Notes under the pieces: generated by a model | What the model was told of the DNA's origin: nothing | Databases searched by the model: none | What the model saw: only the letters and a program-made list of their open reading frames with translations | NCBI GenBank assembly: GCA_029721435.1 | Contig: CM056573.1 | Location: 47,714,501 to 47,778,500, forward strand | Reading direction: 5' to 3' | Origin: Gymnothorax reevesii | Taxonomy: Eukaryota; Chordata; Actinopteri; Anguilliformes; Muraenidae | Length of the DNA stretch: 64,000 nucleotides | Shown here: positions 13,165 through 25,600 of the stretch, in pieces | Position numbering within the stretch: position 1 is the stretch's first letter | How the letters are laid out: each line of letters starts with the position of its first letter | Made by a program: the position numbers and the translations under genes

Positions 13165-14317
13165 AGTTCATCCAAACGGTGGGAACAGAGTGCTTCCTAG
13201 CCCACTCAATATCCATGAAACAATTTACTGCGCCCGAATCCACGAACGCTTCATTAGTAACACTCCTGCACCCCACAGTCAGTTCAACAGGGATTAGTGT
13301 TTGGAAGGGAAATTGGGTCTGCCCCTCTAGCACCCCCCAAATTGCTAGAGAGGTTTTCTGTTTTCCCTGAAGCTTCGGACAACGTGGACGGGTATGACCC
13401 GGCTTATTACAATTAAAGCAGATTATTCTTGTGCGATTAGGTTTATTAGTCCGACTGTCAAACAAACTATCAACTTGCATGAGCTCAACTGGAGTAGAAT
13501 TTTCAGTGGGTGGAATAGGAGCCGCACACTCGCCGCTAGCAACTTTAGCCCCATTGTCAGCTAGCGGCAATCTGTTCAGCTTCTCAATGTTGCGTTCGAG
13601 TATGCGTTTGTCAATTCGCACAGCCGTACGAACTAAAGAGTCTAAAGTCGAACAGGGTTCCAATGTAGCCAACGCGTCCTTTATCTCCTCAATAAGAACA
13701 TGACTGAACACAGTCATAAGAGGAGCCTCCGGCCAGCCTGTCTCTGTAGCCAGAGAGCGAAATGCAATAGAAAACTCCACTGCACTTTCTTTGCCCTGTT
13801 TAAGGTGCAAAGCATAGCCGTAACGCGTAGCCGTGTCCTGACCACAAATATCTTGATCAAATACTGACACCATCTCCCTAACAAGAGCCTCCACAGATTT
13901 TACGACCGGTGAATTAGATCTGATGGGCCAACCCAAGTGAGTGCTGTTCCAGCCAACAGGGATAATATAAATGCCACCCGAGAATCCTCATTAACAAATC
14001 GTGACGGCTGAGCCTTAAAAAATATTTGCCTTGCCACTATACCTTTGAAGCAATTGAAACTTAGGTTCTCAGGGAAGGTGTATAGATGATACTTGTGTAA
14101 CATTTTGTGAAACTTGTGTAGACAGAGACCTAACACTCTCGGTCAAGCTTAACAGAAAGCTGTCCTGATTCTGAAGGATATTCTCTTGAAGGCGGAGTGC
14201 CTCAGCTAACTCAGACCGCTGATTACTCAAACCTGAAAGCTCTTTAGTGAAACTAGACAGCATATCTTGCTGGCTGGTAAGAGCCCTTTTAATCTCGGCC
14301 ACCGCTGATGTCTCCAT
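13118..14317 (-). pseudogene. Retrotransposon gag-protease remnant
   Basis: The minus frame starts at ATG 14317, 17 bases from the LTR edge, with a coiled-coil-like N-terminus. A frameshifted capsid segment follows (13900-14136; NEDSRVAFILSLLAGTALTW). The frame at 13936-13118 then holds a single zinc knuckle CFNCNKPGHTRPRC (CX2CX4HX4C) and a protease active site DSGAVNCF. Several frames must be joined to cover the region, so it is a pseudogene. Confidence 0.85.
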
Positions 14318-14322
14318 GTCTG

Positions 14323-14334
14323 GCTAGAGTGTAC
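14323..14334 (-). promoter_or_regulatory. Putative self-primer binding site of the retrotransposon
   Basis: Immediately inside the 5' LTR the minus strand reads GTACACTCTAGC. Its ACACTCTAGC is complementary to GCTAGAGTGT at 14631-14622 inside the LTR, about 26 bases downstream of a TATA-like box. Folding the mRNA 5' end onto this site is the self-priming mechanism described for Tf1 and inferred for sushi elements. I recognised no tRNA-complementary site, though I could only judge that by eye. Confidence 0.6.
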
Positions 14335-14781
14335 TGCGATGGCTGGTGAGTTTGAGATGCCAAACGCTGTGGCTAGAATAAAAGGGGGAACCGCAGAAGA
14401 GAGAGAGAGACACGAATAAAATAAGAGAGCGAGACTCGCGCTTCCAACGGACATAGATGTCATCCGAGGCAAGGAAGCAAGGCGAGCTCGACAGGAGGAA
14501 AAGAAAGGGAAAAAACAAAAAGATTCCCTTGCTATCTAGAACTTCTCCTCAAATATGCAGCTAAACCCCAAACAACTCTCTTACTATAAACCTTACCGGC
14601 TAAAGTACAAACATAACACTGACACTCTAGCAAGGGAAGTGAGGCGGAACTAGGGCTTAAATAGAATCCGGGTGACGCCCCCAATTAATGCCAGCTGGCC
14701 GAGGAATCCGATTGAGAGCAAAACGATATTGTCCCAGACGAGAGCAGCAAAGAAAGCTCTAAAAGCCACCAAACCATGACA
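14335..14781 (-). repeat. 5' LTR of the retrotransposon (right copy)
   Basis: On the minus strand it runs from TGTCATGG to CCATCGCA. It contains a TATTTAA box at 14663-14657 and a probable transcription start near 14633. It is flanked on the outside by the GATGT duplication. Confidence 0.9.
14657..14663 (-). promoter_or_regulatory. TATA-like box of the 5' LTR
   Basis: The minus strand reads TATTTAA, about 26 bases upstream of the self-primer sequence, which is normal TATA-to-start spacing. The left LTR keeps the same box. Confidence 0.5.
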
Positions 14782-16101
14782 GATGTAGAGAAAAGGGGCT
14801 GCGAACATAAAAAACCTTCATGAAAATTCAGCATTGAAATGATTAAAAAAAAAAAATCTTGAGCATTGAAAAATGGCTGGGGGTTAAAACAATACATTTT
14901 CGGGATCTTTAACTTCGAGATCACAAGTATTCTTCATCTGAGCATAAAATCTTATTTGGCTTCGAAAGAGGAAGCGAAATGAGACGGCTCTCCAGGTGGC
15001 TCCTGAAACACACACAGCCCTCAAAATGGCACACTGTCAAAATAAAATGATCATGTTTTTAACACAAGTCAACTTCTGATGTATGAAATTAAATACGAAT
15101 GAATGATTTTCTCATTTAAATTAGCAAGAGTTTATCAATATAGGTGCAGCTACACCTCAATGGTTAGCAGTACCCTCTCCAAACCAAAAACATGCCTTTT
15201 CTCCATGATAAAGTTCAGAGTTTCTTCCATTTTTCTGCAAAGACGCATCATCAAGCACATTTACTCATTAAAGGAACTGCTCATTTTACAGTCAGGATGT
15301 CCACTCAGACAAAAAGCTTGCTGTTTACAATTCCAATTCGAAGGTGACGGAAGCTAACCTGTGAAATGTTTATGTTGTTCACTTCCGTCCACCATGTTAA
15401 TACTGTCAAAACAAATAGTCTTATCGTGAACATTGGCCAGTACAAAGGATGTATGTTAAGCACCTCCATGCTTACTTACAAGGACCGACAATAGCCACAG
15501 ATATGATTTTATTTAAAAGAAATGGACTGAAGCATTGCAGAATTTGCACACAGTCACACACGTAACAAAGGCATCACACGCGTAACGCATGCAAATGAGG
15601 TATTAGTATGCAAATGAGCAAGGTATTTTTATTAAATTTTTAATTAATGCAAACAGGAATAACTATTTTTACAGTTGATCAAGCCAAGTGTCATAATCTT
15701 CAATCAAATCACAGAACTTTTGGAATGTAAATTAAATGTAGCAATTGACCCATTTTCTGTCACGCACATAACGCAGCCTCTTTCTGGTCCTGTACTTCCA
15801 ATGTTTTAAGCAAATACCAAGTTGATGGTACCACATTGATAGTTAAGCCCAGGTATCTTGTGGTTGTCCTACATTGATCCCCATCTGCAACCCAATTAAA
15901 GTATAGTGCATTGAAAAATGTCAAGAATACCTTCCAAATGTCACTCACGTAATGTGAGAATCACCCATAGTGAATTTGGTGAATCTCAGCTCTCAGATCT
16001 GTATGTCCACATGTGAGCAGTAGTGAACGCTGTTGCTGCCTCATTTGATCCTGGGCTGTTCAAGATCTTTCAACTTAACTAGCATTTTGTGTTTTTTTCA
16101 G

Positions 16102-16140
16102 ATCCTGAGGAATATCAGCCGCCAATATGGAAGTGTTACT
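16102..16140 (+). CDS. chn2: chn2 exon, long-form N-terminal region
   Basis: This 39-base exon follows a TTTTTTTCAG acceptor and is followed by GTGAGT. It encodes (D)[12 protein letters not shown]. The motif is diagnostic of the long chimaerin form and matches CHN2 better than CHN1. It starts at the second base of an Asp codon and ends after the first base of a Leu codon. The intron downstream is about 9.5 kb. Confidence 0.9.
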
Positions 16141-19100
16141 GTGAGTATTTTATCCTATTCTGTATCATATGCATATCAAGAGTCTTACTGAGGGCTTATT
16201 TGGGTCTAAGAAAGGGCGTTTTGGTAGTTGTGGAACCAGCCTGGTCGAATTTATCTTTTGCTAGCATTCACAGAGACATAACAAATACAGAGCAGCTACA
16301 AGTCAAGGTCCATAACAGTCCAATATATGTAAAGGAAACCACAGGTGCTCTAAATGTGTGTAACTAGCATGGTGGTGTGGCAATAGAAAAAGATTATAGA
16401 GGCTTGAACAGTCCATTATAATGACAAAATATGGTATTTAGACTGTGTGAAATGTAAAGATGATCACCTGCTGGGGCTAGTTTAGAATTTGATTATGATT
16501 AATGTTGGAAGATCAGCCTGAATGGTCTGGTTTCCCTTTGGGGGAAATCAAAGTTTTCTAGATCTTGATGAATGTTTCTTGGGATGCAGCCAAATGGTTT
16601 ATTGGCGATCACCACTGTGTTGAGATATTCATTTATTTTGCCTCATTCAGAACGACAGGAGTCATGCTTTTTAATGCTGCTACTCAAAGCATGGTACCGT
16701 TCCCCAAGCAACAGCCACGTGCGAGCCTCAGCGCCTTTCCTTAAAGGTCCCCTCTTATGTCACCAGGTGCACTGCTAATTAGTTATTACAAGCCATTTAA
16801 AAATATTTCCCTTCTTGACATCACATAGGGAAGTAACCCACCAGAGGCAAGAGGAAGTGATCGCCTTCAGCCAAGCAGTCAATCATATTCCATTATTCTG
16901 GGTGGCCACTCCCCCTTGTAATGTCAGGAAGGGGAGATTTTGAACGGGCTCATAATGGCTAATTAGCTGTGCACCTGGTGGCATGATAGGGGACCTTTAA
17001 GAAATAAGAATGTAAAATCAGAGAAACTGAAGTATTTACTTCATCAATCCACAAGGAGGTAGTGTTTATTCATTCAGGCAGCACTGCCTTGTATAGCTTG
17101 TTAGCAATTACATGATCCCGATGACATGCAAAAGCCAGATGGGAAACAGGAAGTGAAGAACGCCGGATGGAAGTCGTTGGTCTGTATTTCTTTAGATTTT
17201 AGCCAGATACAGTGCTTAACAAACCACCAGCCAATGTAAGGTTTATGCCACAGCTGCCCTAAATTAACAGTGTTGATAACTGCAAAAATAATTTAAGTTT
17301 CTGCAATGGTGGTCAGGGAAAAATGTAGAAATAACCATAATGTAAAAACATCATAGAATGTGTTATTTTGATAAAAATTTACATGGTTGCCATGGAAACG
17401 GCACTTTAATGACAAAATCTGAAAATATTTTGTGGCACTGATGTTTCAATTAGCCATGGTCAGATTTTACAACCCCAATTCCGAAATAGTTGGGACAAAG
17501 TGTCAATCGTGAATAAAATCAAAACGCAATGACTTTTAAATCACACCAGCCAGTATTTTATTCACAATGGAACAGAGATAACATAGCAAATGTTGAAACT
17601 GAGAAATTTTACAATTTTATCCGCAAAATGAGCTAATTTCAAATTTGATGGCTGCTACAGGTCTCAAGAAAGTTGGGACACGGGCCTGTTTACCATGGGG
17701 TAGCATCTTCTCTTCTTTTTAACACGTGGAGGCGTCTGGGCATTGAGGAGACAAGTTTCTTGAGTTTAGCCATTGTAATTTGATCCCACTCTTGTTTAAT
17801 ACAGGCTTCCAGCTGCTGGAGAGATTTGGTTCTCCTTTGACAGACTTTTCATTTAATTATCCACCAAATGTTCTCAATCCGTGAAAGATCAGGACTGCAG
17901 GCAGGCCAGTTCAGCACACGGACTCTTATACTATGAAGCCATACTATTGTAATAGCTGCAGTATGTGGTTTTGCATTGTCCTGCTGAAAGACACAAGGCC
18001 TTCCCTGGAATAGATGTCATCTGGAGGGGAGCATATGTTGCTCTAAAACTTTTATATACCTTTCAGCATTCATGGTGCGTTTTAAAACATGCCAGTGTCC
18101 CACACCATATGCACTAATGCATCCCCATACCATCAGAGATGCTTGCTTTTGAACTGAACAGGAGGGGTGATCTTTCTCCTCTTTAGCCCGGAGGACACAA
18201 CGCCCATGATTTCCAACAAGAATGTTGAGTTTGGACTCATCTGACCACAGGACACTTTGCAACTTTGCCACAGTCCATTTTAAATGAGCCCTGGCCCACA
18301 GAACACTGCGGCGCTTCTGGGTCATGCTCAACAATGGCTTCTTTTATGCATGATAGAGTTTTAGGTGGCATCCGTGGATGGCACGGCGGACTGTGTTTTG
18401 AGACAGTGGTTACTTGATGTATTCCTGGGCCCATTTAGTAATGTCAATGGCAGAATCATGCCGGTGAGGGAAGCAGTGGCGACTGAGGGCCCGAAGATCA
18501 CGGGCATCTAGTAAAGGATGTCTTCGGCCTTGTCCCTTACGCACCAAGATTTTTCCAGTTTCTCTGAATCTTTTGATGATGTTATGCACTGTCGATGATG
18601 ACACCTTCAAAGCCTTTGCAATTTAACGTTGAGGAACATTGTTTATAAAGTATTCCACAATTTTTTTACACAAGCTTTCACAGGTTGGAGAGCCTCTCGC
18701 CATCTTTACTTCTGAGAGACTCAGCCTCTCTAAGACATCCCTTTCATAGCCAATCATGTTACACGCCTGATGCCAGTTAACTTAATTACTTGGTAAATGT
18801 TCTTTCAGCTGATTGGCTTATGTGATCTGAAAGTCATTGCGTTTTGATTTTATTCACAATTTACACTTCGTCCCAACTATTTCAAATTATTGTATTCAAA
18901 TTAGTCTCATATGAAAGATTTAAGATAGTTCTGTGAAATGACATAGGATTTTTTTGTTTGGACCGTTTATGAATATTTAATTAACTCTGTTATGTAACCA
19001 TAACAAAAATCGCTATCATCAACTTGCCTCATTTTCAAAATAAACCCATTCGGGATGCACCTATCTAGGAAATCCTATGTCATTTCATAGATCTCCTAGA

Positions 19101-19605
19101 AATACTACGTCAGTCCAAATTTCAAGTCAATTAGATGAAGATTAATGATGTTATGAATGCCACAAGGTTGAAAATCAGTCAAAATTGTGATTTTTGGTTA
19201 TTTGCATTTGAAGTCACAAGTATCAATTGAGGCAGAGGAAAAATATAGATTTGTGGTGTTTACTGGCATCTCACTGCATTCATTTATTTATTTTATGTGA
19301 AAATCAAAAATATAGAAATTTTCCCCAAAAAAAAAAATTAAATTTTTACCCTGAAGATCCCTTAATCAACCAGTATGTGCAAGCTCTTTAATTTAAATGA
19401 TATTTTTAAGTAATTATTGTTGTTATCCATGAATTTTCAAATTTACCGTTTTACAAAAAAGCAGAAAAAAATAGTTAAGAACATTATTATTTTTTGATTA
19501 AGATGCCAAATTACAGCCATTTTCTTGCATTCCTAAACATGAAAATTAGTTTTAGTGGTTGAATGCAAGCTGTTAGCAGGGCCAAAGGAGGCCATACAAA
19601 ATATT

Positions 19606-19641
<36 letters not shown>

Positions 19642-22600
19642 CATGTGTGTGAATAAGGACTATTTACTTGTTTCAGCTCGTTATTTGCCAAAGAAGTAAA
19701 AATATATTGTTTCGTTTTAAACTATTTTTTGACAAATTTCTTAAATATTTGTGTTTTATCATTTTTTATGGCTGGTGGTCCAATAATTTTGTTAAACATT
19801 GTATGTCAACTCATTCCCTACAGAATACTTCTATATGAAATTGTCACGTTTGTATGGAATACTTTTCCCGAAAATTACACAATATAAACACGTTTAGTTA
19901 AACGTCTGTATTTTCATTATGAAGGTTTTTTGCAGGTTCAAATGCAAATATCAAACTAGTAGTGTGAATTTGGGTATTTATAACATCATTCCAATTGTCA
20001 TTTTGGTTGCCTGCTTTGTGACACTGAGCAGCCCCTCGACTAGGTGCTCGACTACGTGCTCCTCAACCCCAACCTGTCCTGGCTCGGCCACGGCCCCTTT
20101 GCTCCTGTGGTTGAAGTACAGGTGGCCCATCATCGCGATCGTCAACTGATTTCATGTTTTCATTGGACTGCAGATGGTCGAGGTTTCTATTACTGTTGTC
20201 AGATTGGTCAGATCAACGCGATACTCATGTATTATGGATGTTTTCAACGGAACTCCGAACGGCGTCATCCACGCTGCTGGCACCGGCTTACTGTAGGGAA
20301 TGGTAGAATTTGCGGCGCCGTTGGCAACTGCTTGTCGTAGGGAATGAGTTAAGGAACTAAATGATTGTAGCCTTACTTGTCTCTAAGTGGTCAGTGCATA
20401 CAGGAGCGTTGTTCGACTCCGGTCCTCCATACTCTAAATGAAGTTTTTAATCCATGTCTGCCGCCGTTTCTCCATTAGATTCTTAAATTTCTCACTTTTA
20501 TGCTTCACTCCTTCCGGGACTCGAAAGCAGCTCTTGTCATTTCCCGATTTGATCGGTTAGCCCAGTTGTTCACAGCACAAAACTTTGGCATTTTGATAGC
20601 CATTCTGTATGGAGAAATCATTTCCTGCCCCCCATCTGCAGTTCCCGCTTTCACGTGTTGTCATCTACAAACAACCTGTAGCCCTGGTCTTCAAATCACG
20701 GTCCTGGAGGTCCGAGAACTGCTGATTTTCTACCCTCCCTGTACCTGGACATCCAGTGTAAAGACAGTCTGGAAATCTTATTCTTCTTCTTTTGGTTTTT
20801 TGGCGGGTTTGTCATCACTTTATTATCCCCCACCACGAAGTGCGAGGGGGATATAGGTTTGAGCTCTGTCCGTCCGTCAGAAAAGGGGACAGCTTTTCTC
20901 AGGCACTATTAGAGATAGGACTACCAAACTTGGTGTGTAGCTTCAGACCATCAAGGCCTTGATGGAGTTCGAAAATCAGGTGCGCGCAATTCAGGCATTT
21001 GGCGGGGGATGTTGTTGACCATGCATGTCTACTTGTTTATAGGTGCATACTGCCACCAACTGTACTGAAGTATGTATCATATTCTACTGAGCCACTTCAT
21101 TTCATATATGAATTTAAAAAAAAATTAAAATTCTTCTCATTAAATCCTATGATATAAGTTAATCTCCTTTAGATACTCTACCAGAGCTTTCTCTCTGTCC
21201 TTCACCCCCTCTCCTGTTCCCAACAAATCCTTAAGTTTTCATTTTCTTCCGACATTTATCTTTTGAGCCAGCCTTACTCTCTCCTCTCTGTATTTCCAAC
21301 CATGTATTAGAAAATTTTCTACATTCTCAGTGATTTTACATGCAGAATATTTATGAGTCAATTTTACCAATCAAATAGAAAAGCACTCAGAGAGCGCAGA
21401 CCACCGCCAGGGGACAGCAAAACCCAAAAACATGGCGATTGGATCTCCGACCCATTGAAAAGACTTGAAATCTTGAACTTTGGCATATATCTCAGCAGTA
21501 CTTTGGCCTAGATATGCCAAAATTTAATCACCAGTTTCTTGACTTAATACCCACCTTCTCTGAAAATTTCATCAAAATCTGTCCTTAACTTTTTGAGTTA
21601 TTTTGGAAACCAACAGACAAACAAGCCCAGGCAAAAACATAACCTCCTTGGCGGAGGTAAAAATAATGTTTTATTTAAACCTGTGTGATTAAATCTTAAC
21701 CTAGTTAGCACTCTATCCTCTCTACACACCATATGTATACACACTTTCTGTTCGCTGTAATATTTTCTTCTGCTAATGTCCTTATCAGTCTGGAAATCAG
21801 AGGCACTAAGTGTTCATATACTTACCTGGGTTGAAAAAAAACCTGGGTTGAATTTGGATTTGAGGTCCGGATGTGAGAATGCCTGATAGAGTAATCTGTG
21901 CACACCGCTAGAATAGCTAATGGAAATACTAGTTTTGAAGTAAAAATTCTGCAGGATCTGATTTCTTCTTCTTCTGGAAAAAAAAATGTCTCCATTGTAA
22001 TCAAGAGCAAATTGGTGAATCAAATCATACAGCCCATTTTGAATTACTTCCAATAATTTCAATAATGCTGATTTATATCGACAAAAAATATACTCCTTAA
22101 AGAAAACACTTACAGAGGCAATCAAATGAGTTTTGTTAATGCATAGAATCAATCGGTAAACAAGGAACACATAGCATACTCTTAATATGGATGTCACAGG
22201 ATCTTCAAAAATCCATCTGGGAACTCCTCAGTTTAGTTTTGAATAATTTCAAGAAGATTACACACTTCAGCACTGCAATTTGTCACCCTAAGGCTTCCAA
22301 TGTACTTTGGCTTTATGTAGGGAAGAAGAGTCCCCTCTTCTGGTGCTCACACTGGTCTTACAGCTGTAATCATGCATTTTTGGAAGTCCTCGTATACACA
22401 TACCCTGTCACTCAGCTGAGCAGTTTCCTGAAGAACAGTATGGCTAATCACCGGATCATGTGCTGTGGCAGAATGCCACTTTAGCAGAACTGGCTCTCAG
22501 CTTCTGAACAGCGGAACTTCCCTCTGTTTCTGCTCCTGAAGCCAAGGACTATTTTTAGTTCACGTGTGTCCTTGTTGCGTTAATGGCTGCTGTCCGGCCA

Positions 22601-25600
22601 TATGCTGGTTTGCCATTCTGACAAAGCATGAATTTGCTGACGAAGGCCCTTGTGGTCGCACATGGATGACAGCTGTTGAGTGGACAGAGACTGCATCACC
22701 TTAATACTGTAGAGTTCTGTTGTAGGTATCTTTTCAATTCTATCATAACACTACATTCTGTATTCTTACTTTAAGGTAGTACAATATTGCGCACCTTCCA
22801 CCTGCATTACCACCTCAGTGGAAATCTTTGTGAAAACTAAGGTTCTTCTCATGCAGAATCCTGTTATCTGTCGTCTCATTGACCAAACTAGACTTTTGGG
22901 GAAAAAAATATTGCCAAAACTGTATTTTTTCACTCAGGTTTCTGTTCATACTTTTTTTCTGGTGTAGTTACTATCCCTTGGGCAGTAGTAACAGTGTTTT
23001 CTCTGTTTTCCTTATGGGCTTTGCAACCATCATTTTATCTAACTGGGAGTCTTCTCCGTGGCGAACAGTCTAATTTCAGATTTAAAAAAAAATAGCAAAG
23101 GTATTATAATACAAAAACTTGTGAAAGAGAATGAGAAATATTAAGGGAAAGCTTTGCACAGGTGCGACAAATGTGTTCTGATGATTTTCAAATTCTGTAG
23201 GAGCACCCTCTAGTGGCTCATAACTGTTCTAGCAGTATTGGGTGATCAGGTGCGGTCCCTTCATATGGCGGTGAGAAAAAGCGTTTGCCCCCTTCTTGAT
23301 TTCTTCTGTTTTTGCTAATTTGTCAAAATTGATATAAGATTAAGTCAAATACCACATGAGTTTGCTCAGAATGCGGCTCTTTAAATGATTATTTCATTTG
23401 TTGAAGATGGACAGTTCTTTACCACCGATGTAAAAAAATAAATGTCCTCCCTTAACCTAATTGTTTGCGAAACTGACACTGAGCATTTAAAAAAGTGGTG
23501 GAGGAATTTTGGCTCACTCTTATATGCGGAATTGTTCTTCTTCAGCCACACTGGAGGGTTTTCAAGCATGAGCTACCTGTTTAAGATCATGTTTGTGTAT
23601 CTCAGATGGATTCAAGTCAGGACTTCGGTCGAATGGTGAGAAGATTTGAATCGTGTCTTGTAGGTTGGTGTGCAGCATTACATTGTACGGTATACAGCCT
23701 CTCAGAATTTCAGATGAAGAAGAAGGGAGCAGAATTCATGGTTCCAAAAATTATGGGAAGTCACTTAGGTCCAGAGGCAGCAAAGCAGCCCCAGACCATC
23801 TCACTACCTAGCCTCCGTGCAGACGTCTTATGTGGTTTGCTTCGCTCGCACACCAACCTGCGCACTCAAGCAAGGTTTTCAGTTCTGTGCCATAATGGCA
23901 TTATGCGAAATTAGCCATTCAGAATGCTGGATATATGACAGTCCTTTCGCATTTCCCCTCTTTAATATTAATAACAAAAATTGCAAGTACAATAATCTAA
24001 AAAAAATTTTTTGATCATGACAGTGGTTTTCTTCTTATTAATTGGATTTTTTATTTGGTATCTCCTATCCCACCTGAATCTGGAATGTCTAAGTTGAAGT
24101 TTATGTAGAATGCTTGCTCATAGGCAACCCCCTAGTGCAAGCTTGATAGAGAGAGACCGTTTGTGGCTGCCCTCTGAAGCACGCAGCAGTCCCTTCCCAA
24201 TTGGCATCTCTACAGCGCTTTGGCCAATCATGCGCTGTTCTGAAAAAGCTGCCAACCACTGCTGGTTGGTACGATCGGAGATCAAACCCACGCTGTAGTA
24301 GTCACTACTGCTCCGCAAATGCGGCACCTTAGTGAGCGAACCTGGCAGCTTTGACATTTGTTTTTAGGTTCAAGAAGAATCGAAACGAAGAAAGAGAAAA
24401 TACATGTAGCTACAGTATATGGAAAAGCCAACTCATGTTCCTTCAATTATAAGTAGTGTTTTTTCCATAAATACTGCTGTATATTCTGTTTGTGTGCCGT
24501 ACAGAATGCTACGATTTATTAGGAAAGTTATCAAGAATAAAAAACCAACTGAATGAGACCATAAAGGAAATCAAGTGACTGTACAATGATAGCGACTGGC
24601 CCCGCGTCAACCGTCTACCTTTAACCGTTTTGCTAAATGTGACAGGACCCATGTCTTCTTAAAAGCTGCTCTTCTGATTTTTAAATCCACTGAATATTAT
24701 CCCAAAAATCTTGTGGGTAATCAAGATGTGAGATGAGCCTTGATGTTCTTGTTGGTTAGCAGTGGTTTTAGCGTCACTGCTCTTCCTCGGTTGCCATTTT
24801 TGTCCAATCTCTTTTATTATTGTGGAATTGTGAATAGTGACCTTAACTGAGGCAAGTGATGCATGCAGTCCTTTAGATGTTAGTCTGGGTCCTTTTGTGA
24901 CCTCCTTGATGAGTTATTAATGCATTATTGGAGGAAGGTTGATAGGTTGACCACTCTTGTGGAGGTTTACCACTGTTTCACGTTTTCTCAATTTGTCGAT
25001 AATTTCTGTAGCTTTGGTTTGCTGGAGTCACAGTGCCTTAAAATGGCTTTTTAATAACCATTTCCAGACTGATAGATGTAAACAACTTTGTTTTTCATCT
25101 GCTCTTGAATTTCTTTATATCGCGGCATCTTGTGCTGCTTTTTGCCTTCTTCACATTGCCAAACAGATTCTGCTTAAGTGATGTTTAGGGCAAGCAGTAA
25201 TCATGCCAGGGTGTTTCTCATGAAATTTAATCCGATTATCAAATAAATTTGTTTAATTGGTAGATTTAGTGCCTAAGGAACAATCACTGTTTCACATTGG
25301 GCCACGTAGGGTTGAATAGCTTTTGTCTTACCGTAAATGAAATCATCATTTGAAAATTATGTTTTCTCAGTGTTCGCTCAGGTGATCTTTGTCTAATACT
25401 GAAATTAGTTCGAAGAGCGGGAATATTCTAATGCGATAAAAATGCAGAAATAGAGGAATTCTGGTCAAGGGTAAATGCTGTTTGTGCCTTATCTTCTTTT
25501 TGAGCGATTACTAATGAACTAGATGAAGAAAAAGAAGTTTTATAGAATGCTCGTGTGTCATTTCCTGGATTGAAATTGTGTCCTTTATTATTGCTGAGTT

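Larger units (their letters stand above)
10435..14781 (-). mobile_element. Defective Ty3/gypsy LTR retrotransposon, sushi-like chromovirus
   Basis: Two LTRs bound a 4347-bp insertion flanked by the perfect 5-bp duplication GATGT (10430-10434 and 14782-14786). Coding remnants on the minus strand run gag, protease, reverse transcriptase, RNase H, integrase, chromodomain. This is the Ty3/gypsy order, and with the chromodomain and probable self-priming leader it points to the Tf1/sushi group. The element is shorter than I would expect for the family because parts of pol are deleted, and it has stops and frameshifts throughout. Confidence 0.92.
9191..15966. mobile_element. Probable old DNA element split by later insertions
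   Basis: Sequence on both sides of the retrotransposon shares a recurring motif close to TGTCACACACGTAACGC. It appears near 9529, 9683, 9721 (inverted), 15552, 15572, 15758 and 15943. The left edge GGGGCCATTCTCTGAAATAT and the right edge (reverse complement GGGTGATTCTCACATTACGT) look like degraded inverted ends. Removing the inserted hAT and LTR elements leaves about 2.2 kb. The class is not recognised, no clear target duplication is seen, and the boundaries are approximate. Confidence 0.4.

Noticed and set aside
20370..20440. tRNA-like segment with 'gttcgactcc'
   Set aside because: I could not draw an acceptor stem or anticodon arm; at most it is a decayed SINE head.
21814..22197. 127-codon minus-strand frame
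   Set aside because: Low-complexity, AT-rich composition, intronic, with no similarity I can recognise.
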